Of a stretch of DNA of 64,000 nt, positions 55,999-64,000 are shown one piece after another. The number at the start of each line of letters is the position of its first letter. Position 1 is the stretch's first letter. Below the pieces are notes generated by a model, which saw only the letters and a list, made by a program, of their open reading frames with translations, ran no database searches and was not told where the DNA came from. The DNA is taken from NCBI RefSeq assembly GCF_963924675.1, contig NC_089239.1, positions 31,581,818 to 31,645,817 on the forward strand, in the 5' to 3' direction. Position numbers and translations under genes: made by a program. The DNA comes from Phocoena phocoena (Eukaryota > Chordata > Mammalia > Artiodactyla > Phocoenidae).

Positions 55999-56065
55999 GT
56001 TGAGAGCAGCTGGGCCGGGGGCTGCTGGGCTAAGGCTGCCGTGGAGGGGCCCGGGCGGGGAGTGA

Positions 56066-56885
56066 TGGAAGATGTTTTATTCCAGGTCGCTTAACCTCTT
56101 TACAGCCCAGCGAAAGGTGGTTCCTTCTGTGTAGAGCTGCATTTTCTGCTGTTAATGTTATCAGATCTCCGCAACCCCTGACGCGTTTTTTTCTTCACAT
56201 TTTTAAGACAATAAGCTTTGTAGGATAAAATTCTAGCTTCTCGCTTGCCTAATATTCTGCAATTGAAAATGTATCACAACTAATATATAATTCTGAAATT
56301 TCACATAAAAGATTTAGCACCAACCTTCCCACTCAACTTAATATTGCCGTCTAATGAAGGGGCAGTGAAACCCATTTTGGTTCCCTTAAGTGGATTTATT
56401 GCTTTTTAAAGGAAATTGTAGCACAGCTTCTTGCCACTCAGGCATGCATTCCAGATGGTGTGGTATTCATTTGGTAAGAATTTAGAACTTAGAACTAAAT
56501 TAGAATTTAGAATTTAGAACTAAAAATATTCTGATTAAGGCATCATGCCTTAAAAAGCCTTTTAGATGTACGGATGATTGTATTTCATGGATGCATGCAG
56601 TATTGCGCTGTACTTCAATTTCTCCTGCAAAGCTTCATCATAGCCTTTGGTCCTGGAAGAAAAAGTTGCCTGCTATGAAATTAGCATCTGCTTACAACTT
56701 GAAAGAAATGAGGTTCTAAGTCTGAGAGAATAAATTTTCAAACTTGGAAAAAGAGTTAGTTTTGCATCTCCTTCCAGTTGCCAGTGTATTTTATTTATTT
56801 TTGACTTTATATGTCACTTAGTACTCTGCACCTATTCTTTTATTGTAGCGTTTCTCTCAAAATCATTTCAGGGTACCACAGAGAT
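56066..56885 (+). other. NEIL3: NEIL3 intron 1, first part
   Basis: AT-rich intron. A small tandem of TTTAGAAC/AATTTAGAA units lies at 56,475-56,525. No exon found. Confidence 0.6.
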
Positions 56886-56889
56886 GGAT

Positions 56890-57560
56890 CTTGAGCGGTC
56901 TCTTAAGAATATTAATGTTTAGAAAAATCATTCAACAAAATTTTGAATACTCAAGGAACCAGGGGGGAACAAAAACTAACAGCATCTTGTGGAGTCTATT
57001 CTTTAGTTGGGAAGATACACAGACATTCATTAAGTAAGAACAGAAAGAAACATAAATTGATAACTTCTCTAAAGAAGAGATACACGGTTCCATAAGAACT
57101 TACAGGAAGTTCAGGGAAAGCTTTGCTGAGAAAGTAACAGTTAAGCTGAGGTATGAAGGGTGAGGCAACCTGAACTGAAGGTTGGCAGGCAGAATGCTTC
57201 AGGCAGAAGAACAGCAAAGGAAGAGAGCTGTGCATACACGAGGGATCGAAAGAAACCTGGTGTGGCTGGAAAAGAGAGGATGAGATAGAAGGAAGGTGGT
57301 TTGAAATAAGACAGGATTGGGATTGGTGAGTCGGAGTCAGATGCTGGGGATCTTTGTAGACCTGGGTAGGGACTCTTCATTTTAGGAATAATGGGGCTCT
57401 TTGAAAGGTGATAAGATCCATTGACACTTTGAAAAGATCACTCTGCCTTGCAAAGGTGAGAAGAGTGGAGGAAAGGCAGGGTAGATGCAGCTTCCTCAGT
57501 TACACGAGGACTGTAGGAATCCCGGGAGGCCTGCCTGGACCTTGGAGGAGGGTGCTGGGG
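56890..57560 (+). mobile_element. Old LINE (L2/L3-type) remnant
   Basis: Order of words: TGAATACTCAAGGAACCAGG, CTTCAGGCAGAAGAACAGCA, AAAGAAACCTGGTGTGGCTG, AAGATCACTCTGCCTTGC, typical of a common old mammalian LINE repeat. Family uncertain. Confidence 0.5.
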
Positions 57561-57889
57561 GCAGAGATGAAGAGAAGGGAACAGAGTCGCTATTTCGGAA
57601 GTAAAGGCAGTAGGGCTTGGTAACTATGGCATGACACGTTACAGATATCGTCATTGACGTCATTCAACAATAATATATTTTGTATTAGGTCTTAAACTTG
57701 CTCCCGAGGATACAAAGATGAGTTAGATAAACTTCCTTCTGTGAGAATCCCACTTAATGTTTTAACTAGACATCACCTCGTTGGTATTTAGGCCCAAACA
57801 GCACGAACATTCCCTTTAGTTTGTGATTCTCTTTAGTAGCAAGGCATAAAGTGCTTTTGAAGAACGGTTGCATTTCATTTCTTTACAAG
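57561..57889 (+). other. NEIL3: NEIL3 intron 1, old repeat traces
   Basis: TTCAACAATAATATATTTTG then GAGGATACAAAGATGAGTTA (57,660-57,730) resembles the same old LINE motif set. No exon. Confidence 0.4.
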
Positions 57890-57894
57890 AAATA

Positions 57895-58050
57895 ATAACC
57901 CAGTGATAAAGGATTAACCTGATACTACAGAGGAGGAACGTGAAGCTCAGAGTGAGTTTAAATGTTTAAGTTGCCCCAGATCACGTGACTAGGAAGGGGT
58001 GAACCAGGGTTTGACCTCCCTGCTTTCAGACTCCAAAGCCTACACTCCTA
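57895..58050 (-). mobile_element. MIR, reverse
   Basis: CAGAGGAGGAACGTGAAGCT, TTTAAGTTGCCCCAGATCAC, TGAACCAGGGTTTGACCTCC: complement of MIR core and B box. Confidence 0.75.
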
Positions 58051-59399
58051 AGCGTAGATCCCCTCAGTTATAAACAGTTCAGTAGGAAAATGGCTGCTTC
58101 ATTGTCAGGAGCACCATGTTGCTCAGCATATAGTGGTGATCACTTGTTAACCCGCGAAGTGAGACCTTAGGTTTTTGTCTGTGTCTGCCACCATTTCTAG
58201 TCTTGTTCTGTTTGGCTGATTCTCTTACCTAATCTGATCATCCTAATGGCGACCATTCCCATGTTCACAGTGCAGCCTGATAATGTAACGCACATGCTTA
58301 GTCAACGTTTGGGCAATTAATATCACTTGGCAGCATTGCTAAATGAGCTATATACCCCTTAAGTAAAAAGCCTTGAACATAAAGCTGTTATGCTTAATAT
58401 CTTGACATAAAGAGGTATTAAAAGTTAGAAAAGGTCTTTATGATTGGGATCTCAGGAACCTGGCTCTGTGGGAACTGGCTTTGAAAATCAATATGGAATG
58501 AATAACCCCTTTGTGGTTATTGGGAACATTCTAAATATTTTGCCATGGCTTCACTTTCTGGGCCTTTGATCTAAAAAGATAATAATCTTTATCAACATGA
58601 AGGGTTCTTTGCATTTTAGAGGGTTGTTCGATCCATAGTAAACTGCGTCAGAACATGGTAGGTTGTCACAGATCTCTGGCGTGATCATTACTGTAACAGG
58701 AAATGATCCCGTGTTTTCTGGGCCTTTATGCCAGAGTTAAAGCTATTTAAAGGCGTCTGCTACTGGCTTGAAGTCATTAGTCTTCACAAGGCAGCAGTTG
58801 AAAAATAACTGCATACAATCTTCTTTATATTGCAGTAAACAGGAAAAATACAAAGGAGAGTTAAAGAAATACTAATTATCTATTTAAAATAAATGATTTA
58901 AACTCCAGATAATCACTTTACCAAAAAAAAAACACCTCCGTAGCTACCGCCATAATGAACCAGTTACTGTGGCATATAGCCTTCCTCTTTGCTGCAGTTT
59001 GACAAGTCCACAGAGAACACGTTTTAAGGCATGTCTTCCGGTGACAAGCGATCCTCATTGAGGAGAAGAAAGGCTACAGCCATAGAAGGTCCCGGCATTC
59101 GCTAGTCCTGCACGCGCTGTATCATTTCTCTGAGTTTTGATCCACTGTCTTGTCAGCATAAAATTATGCAACTCTGTAAGCACATTGCATAAAACTCTGT
59201 TGGAGCTTTGGAACCTTATGGTACAAAGCAACAGTGGAATGTAAATGAACATGTCTGGTTAATGAGCTATGAAGAGTTAATCCTCCGATTTTAATTGTTG
59301 GGTGGATACAGTATTGTAGTGAAATTGGTATGTAATCTGCGCAAGTTTTCGATCTCCTTTCACAAAACAGGACAGGAAACAGTTTACTTGTGTTCATTT
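58051..59399 (+). other. NEIL3: NEIL3 intron 1, nothing recognised
   Basis: No exon or confident repeat. Short chance ORFs only. Confidence 0.5.
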
Positions 59400-59460
59400 C
59401 ATTTGAAACATGATCCTCTGGCTACTCCTTCACTCCTTAAGGTTCGATACATGTAGCTAG

Positions 59461-59477
59461 CTCTTCCTACCCTTCTT
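59461..59477 (+). repeat. Target-site duplication, left copy
   Basis: CTCTTCCTACCCTTCTT, repeated exactly at 59,678-59,694. Confidence 0.9.
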
Positions 59478-59677
59478 TTTTTTTTTTTTGTGGTACGCGG
59501 GCCTCTCCCTGTTGTGGCCTCTCCCGTTGCGGAGCAGGCTCCGGACGCGCAGGCTCAGCGCCTATGGCTCACGGGCCCAGCCGTCCGCGGCATGTGGGAT
59601 CTTCCCAGACCGGGGCACGAACCCGTGTCCCCTGCATCGGCAGGCGGACTCTCAACCACTGCACCACCAGGGAAGCC
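59478..59677 (-). mobile_element. CHR-type SINE, short form, in NEIL3 intron 1
   Basis: Poly-T, complement of the short form, perfect 17-bp duplication. Antisense to NEIL3. ORFs on + (59,488-59,746) are SINE shadows. Confidence 0.96.
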
Positions 59678-59755
59678 CTCTTCCTACCCTTCTTGATCTG
59701 CCCTTCACTGTGCCTGGAGCAGAGTAGGCGTCTCATAAACATTTGAATGGATGGA
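59678..59755 (+). mobile_element. L2 3' end fragment
   Basis: CTTCACTGTGCCTGGAGCAG, AGTAGGCGTCTCATAAACAT, TTGAATGGATGGAG: L2 3' end, interrupted on the left by the SINE. Confidence 0.65.
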
Positions 59756-62350
59756 GAAGAGCAAAGTTCTGAATAGTGCAAAAGTAGTTTTGATGAAGGA
59801 TTTAAAAATAAATGCAGTTCAGAATCTTTCTTTATGAGTATGTGTTTTGTTATGTATGTTAAATGGAAATTCCTATTACAAGAAAATCTTGAAGCCACAT
59901 AGTAAACGTTTTCCTCCCTCCTTTCCCTTCTTCATAGTGGGGGGAAAGAATCATAGCTCATTTTTATTGCCAGTGTGTAAAGGAAGGAGCTAATCCACAG
60001 AGATTCGTTTTCCAGCCAAATGAAGCTTATTTGTTTACATCCAAAAAGGGGTTTTAAAATTGCATTATAGTACTTACTTACCTTCTTCAGTGGATACTGA
60101 TAATGGTTTCACCTTAATGACTCAGGATCATTATCAGCATTCAGCATTATATAGAGTCATGGAACAAGGGTCAACAGAGAACAGGTAACATACGGATGAG
60201 GAAACTCAGGGAGATGACTTTCCATGGCCACTGGAGCTTTCACCAAACAACGAAGTATTGGGGGTGATGTAGAGAAAAGGACATATGATTATCTTGATTT
60301 TGAATTCCAGCTCCTTTGTTACTTCCTCAGCTGGAGGTGCTTATAACTTACATCTTTGCTTATTTGGTCAGGATTAGATTAGAGGACATATAAAACTCTT
60401 AGCTTAGTGCCTAGCGATGTAAAGTAAACGTCCTGGTAATTGTTTGTTCCTTTTTCTCCCACATCAGGGCTTTCTCACCAGACCTATTTATCAGAGGCAT
60501 GATCTATTGCCTTATGAAGGTGTGTAATCTTTTGGTGCCCTCATATTGTGTATAAAGCATTTAGCCTCTGAGTAAGCGCTTACAGCCTCTCCTCTTACAA
60601 AATTGTAGAATATATTTTGATGAAAGGACCTAAAGATCTCTATTTGGGGGCTTAGAGACCATTTTAAAACTAGGTTCTTTGATGGTCTAAATTGGTAGAG
60701 AAGTGACTTCTGATTACTGGAAGTTTCGTTGTATTAGGAAAGTAAAGCATGTGGGAGACAAAAAGGAGGACAGACTATGAATTTTAATATGGTATTATTT
60801 TCTTCCTCTCTGGGGAAAATATGTAACCGCACTAGAGCTGAAACATTTATCTATGGAAAAGTCTTATTCTGTTCTGAAAAGTTCATCTTCCTTGTTCACC
60901 CATGGATAGGCAGGATAAATGGTAATCAGCACAATAAATCATGTGCTGTCTCTGAAGATATGTGTTGTTTTGACGATTTCATATTAAGCTACTTGAAAAT
61001 GGGAACGTGAACCCTTCTCAATCATACTTAAAATTGTGGCAAAGGAGATTTTCCTCTCTATTTCAGGGAAAAAAAAAGAAGGATGAAATGTTCAAATAAT
61101 ACTGTAATAGGATTATAAGGGCCCAAATGAGAAAGCCACGTATATATTGGGCCATTGTGTATGGTTACAGCAAAAATAATAGGCTTGTGGAAATTAATTT
61201 TTGAATTTGTCTGGACAGCTGAAGCTTATACAAAGAGGTGATAACCCCAGATTCCACAGTAGGGCAAGTGAATATCTTGTAAATCTTTGGTTTATTGCAG
61301 AAGCCTTTCCCAGTTTGTACACAGGCGCTCTCAAAATAAATGGGACAAACCATCACAGGTACACCAGAATTTCCCCTAAATGGAGTTTTTAAAAAACAGT
61401 TAAAAATATATGCAGGTGCTTGAGATGGGCGATTATAAGTTGAATTTTTTATTTTGCCCTGAGTATATTATCTAAAGCTGATTATTTTAGAAATGACAGT
61501 GTACTGGGAATCAGGGGATTTGGTCAGGTGCTCACGTGATAGACCACTGGATAAAAAGATCTTTTTGTATCACCTCAAAACCCAAATAAGGTATTGGAAT
61601 AGATGTTTTCAAAGCAGCCATTTAAATGCTAAGTAAGCATCTTAAATAAAAACCGGGACAGGCTGGGACTGGCTGCTGAAAATACATTAATCTCTTCCTA
61701 AACCTTCCCATAAAGTTCTTTTTACTTTATGGGAAACTCTGGTAAATATAGTATTTTACATCCATCTAGCTTTTGGTAGTCATGAGAATTTGGTCCTCCT
61801 ATATTTAAGCCTCACTCCATTGAAGATAATTAGAAAATAAGAGACTAGGGTGTTAATAATTTTCAAAGGAGATAAAACAGGTGGTAGAGTAGAAGTTTTT
61901 GCCAAGAAACCTTGGGAAAGGTAAAGCAAGATGGGGATGATGGGTGGGGAAGACAGCAAGCCTGTGTTTTAAAGCCACACTCAGTTTTAAGAGGGGAAGA
62001 AGGAGGGATCTGATTAATCCCACAGATGTTTCCTGAATTCCAGGCATTGTGTGAGGCTCCCAGGGATATTAAACACCAGAGTTACTTTTCCCCAGGAGCT
62101 TATGGACAAATAAGGGAGAAACACAAGTCACAGACAGATCTTCATTTAGTTTGTTAAGTCCCATCATAGTGGTTGGTGAAAACACTGTGCTGGGTTTGGC
62201 ACTTTGAAAACCTCAAGATGATTCCTCTTTCCAGTGGGGAAATTCCAGTATCAGAGAGAGGGACACACAATACATGTGAGCAAGGAAGAGGTTATACTAA
62301 CATGTCATTTTAAACCCAAGCACCTCATCAAGTATTAAATAACGAATTCT
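59756..62350 (+). other. NEIL3: NEIL3 intron 1, mostly unresolved
   Basis: No exon found by reading for the NEIL3 segment that should follow exon 1. MIR-tail-like words occur at about 60,360-60,440, and reverse-MIR-like words at 60,190-60,240. Otherwise nothing recognised. Confidence 0.45.
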
Positions 62351-62374
62351 GGGACTTCCCTGGTGGTCCAGTGA
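62351..62374 (+). mobile_element. CHR-type SINE 5' end stub
   Basis: GGGACTTCCCTGGTGGTCCA then GTG: the first 24 bases of a SINE, with no body after it. Probably the remains after a deletion. Confidence 0.75.
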
Positions 62375-62724
62375 ATTGGCACTAGAGTTCATCCAAGAAA
62401 GAGAAGAGGAATTAGAGGCAGATGTTCTGAGGACATGGTGACATGTGTCCATAGTTCCTGATGCTAGAATCTCCCATGGGTTTTTTGGGGGTTTTTTTGT
62501 TTGTTTGTTTTTTGGTTCGTGCAGAACTGCAAGGCTGTCACTATTAATTACTCCCGTGCATTCGTTCATTGGTCGCTCTAAGTCTGTGATTGATTCCGCA
62601 GTTCTTATTTTGCAAAGGAGAGATGTAAAGCCAGTTCTCTGAACTTCAGGCAGTTTGGGAAAGTTTGGCATTGGCTGTAGCCATTACAACTGTGAATGGA
62701 TTTCGTGGAAGAATAGTGTCTGTT
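62375..62724 (+). other. NEIL3: NEIL3 intron 1, nothing recognised
   Basis: Contains a G/T-rich low-complexity patch at 62,480-62,515 (GTTTGTTTGTTTTTTGG). No exon or confident repeat. Confidence 0.5.
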
Positions 62725-63112
62725 CATGCCTTCATCTGCTTGGGCTGCTATAACAAAATACCACAGACTGGGTGGCTTAGACAACAGAAATTAATTTCCT
62801 TACAGTTCTGGAGGCTAGAAGTTTAAGACCAGGGTTCCAGCCAGTTGTTTCTGGTGAAGCTCTTCCTGGTTTGCTGATACCACTTTCTTTTCACATGGCC
62901 TTTCCTCTGAGTATACAGGAGGAAGAGAGTGTGTCCTCTGGTGTCTCTTCTTATAAAGATACTAATCCTATTGGATCAGGGTCCCACCCTTATGACCCGA
63001 TTAAACCTTAATTACCTCTTAAAGGCCCTATTTTCAAATACCGTCACAATGGGGGTAAGAATTTCAACGTAAAGAGTGTTGGAGGGGACACAATTTAGTC
63101 CCTAGCAATTTG
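62725..63112 (-). mobile_element. MLT1-type MaLR LTR, reverse
   Basis: Clear: GGGCTGCTATAACAAAATAC, CACAGACTGGGTGGCTTAGA, CAGTTCTGGAGGCTAGAAGT, TTAAACCTTAATTACCTCTT, GGGGACACAATTTAGTCCC. The order is the complement of MLT1. Better preserved than the copy at 50,545. Confidence 0.85.
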
Positions 63113-63890
63113 CAATCTTTTTTTCTTCTTTTTAACATCTCTTATCCCTTTATCCCTTTGAGCTAAATACTACAATTGTGTCTTTTTTTTTTTTAACAAG
63201 GACCAATTTAGTCAAATAAAGAATAGAATGAACATATCATCTTAAATATATAGGATGACATGTCTGTAAACCAAAAGTCTGAGAGTCACTGAATGGTAAC
63301 ATCCTAACATAAGTGGAGGGAAAGTTGTGATTTGCTCACAGACAGTATCTAAAACTGTTTTATCGTTTTATGATACCCGTATACATACTGCCCAGCTTAA
63401 GAAAAAGAGCATTATCTATGTCATCATTTTCTATGTCATTATGTCATTGTTACTTGGAAGGCTAGTCAATTGATTTCTTTTAAAAAAAAATGATAGGTTG
63501 GCAGGGCTTCTCAAGGGATATCTAAACTCAGCCCATTCCTTTCCTTCACCCACAGAAGAACTGAGATTTTATGTTTATAATTTCCTTGATCTTCTTGATA
63601 ATGTTCAGTTCATATGTTGTAATTCTGACACTATGTTGTTTGGTTTTGCTTGCTGATGGGGGAAGGAGTAGTGGGTTTCTTTTTCCTTTATTCTGAACAT
63701 TGCAGTTGGGGAGGGAGAGAGGAGCAGACCTCAAATCAGATCCCCCTCCTCGGGGGACCCCAGGCTTTATCTCTGATCCCCCCCGTATCCCACAAGACCA
63801 TGAAATTGAAGCGCTCATTCCTTATGTCTGGTAAAATGCCTTTCTGATAGAAGCTGGCTTCTTACTTTTGGGGTTCTCTCTCACTTTTAC
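63113..63890 (+). other. NEIL3: NEIL3 intron 1, nothing recognised
   Basis: No exon or confident repeat. T-rich runs at 63,182-63,195 and 63,895-63,930. Confidence 0.5.
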
Positions 63891-63931
63891 TTGGTTTTTT
63901 TTTTTGTTTGTTTTTTGTTTTTAATTTTTAA

Positions 63932-64000
63932 AATTTTTTTGCGGTGTTGTGGCCTCTCCCGTTGCAGAGCGCAGGCTCAGCGGCCGTGGCTCACGGGCCC
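63932..64000 (-). mobile_element. CHR-type SINE, cut by window edge
   Basis: T-rich tail, then GCGGTGTTGTGGCCTCTCCC and the complement of the short-form body. The head lies beyond 64,000. Confidence 0.9.

Larger units (their letters stand above)
55390..56065. promoter_or_regulatory. CpG island at NEIL3 5' end
   Basis: A sharp rise in GC and CpG density spanning promoter, exon 1 and the first 250 bp of intron 1. Both flanks are AT-rich. No TATA box near the start, as usual for CpG-island promoters. Confidence 0.9.

Noticed and set aside
61301..61366. Possible NEIL3 exon (TTATTGCAG acceptor-like, CACAG|GTACAC donor-like)
   Set aside because: The enclosed codons do not resemble the NEIL3 segment that follows exon 1 or any other part I recall; splice words occur often by chance.
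56066..64000. Search for NEIL3 exon 2
   Set aside because: I read through for the conserved LFNGYVYSG-type segment and did not find it. Exon 2 is probably to the right of the window, but a translated search would be decisive.
1..64000. CRISPR arrays, operons, phage or plasmid systems
   Set aside because: No regular spaced repeats, no dense coding and no ribosome binding sites. The sequence is clearly mammalian.

Overview
This window is mammalian nuclear DNA, almost certainly from a cetacean (whale or dolphin). The main evidence is about seventeen copies or pieces of a tRNA-derived SINE with the A box TGGCGCAGTGG and the head GGGCTTCCCTGGTGG. This is the CHR-type SINE of the whale/hippo/ruminant group. 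The short, young form found here is typical of whales. The L1 copies are of the cetartiodactyl type, and the older layers (MIR, L2, MER20, MLT1, L1M) are shared by all placental mammals. Nothing here is bacterial: there are no operons, CRISPR arrays or ribosome binding sites. Species cannot be fixed from the sequence alone.

Layout. Positions 1 to about 55,380 are intergenic, gene-desert-like DNA built from layers of transposons. Landmarks are: a long old L1 on + (about 5,600-7,500); an inverted old L1 (8,700-9,600); two SINEs sharing one outer target-site duplication (11,759-12,311); a GC-rich islet with a strong CTCF-like motif (12,931-12,947); a pair of SINEs in opposite orientation (18,300-18,844); a full-length but dead L1 on - (22,483-29,197) with a 14-bp duplication and a CpG/G-rich 5'UTR; a solo retroviral-type LTR (about 30,830-31,408); a 1.35-kb hAT DNA transposon with transposase remnants, both ends and an imperfect 8-bp duplication (35,493-36,846); an unexplained GC-rich block (about 36,880-37,680); a nest of L1 insertions (42,800-44,428); an MLT1 LTR, a MER20 and an L2 side by side (50,545-51,735); and a 100-bp head-only SINE (52,329-52,428).

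The only protein-coding gene I can identify is NEIL3 (endonuclease VIII-like 3, a DNA glycosylase), on +. Its CpG-island promoter (about 55,390-56,065), start codon (55,661) and first coding exon (55,661-55,816, ending at a GTAAGC donor) are present. The rest of the window, 55,817-64,000, is intron 1 as far as I can see, and later exons lie to the right. The promoter has GC boxes, NRF1-like sites, a tandem CDE/CHR cell-cycle element (55,545-55,560) and, just inside intron 1, a perfect CRE palindrome. Together these fit a housekeeping-type promoter with S/G2/M cell-cycle control.

I did not find a previously undescribed multi-gene system. The observations most worth following are the CDE/CHR element at NEIL3, the SINE pair that looks inserted as one unit, the head-only SINE, the hAT element, and the CTCF-like islet. 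Repeat family names are from pattern recognition, and boundaries of old repeats are approximate (often 20-50 bp or more).
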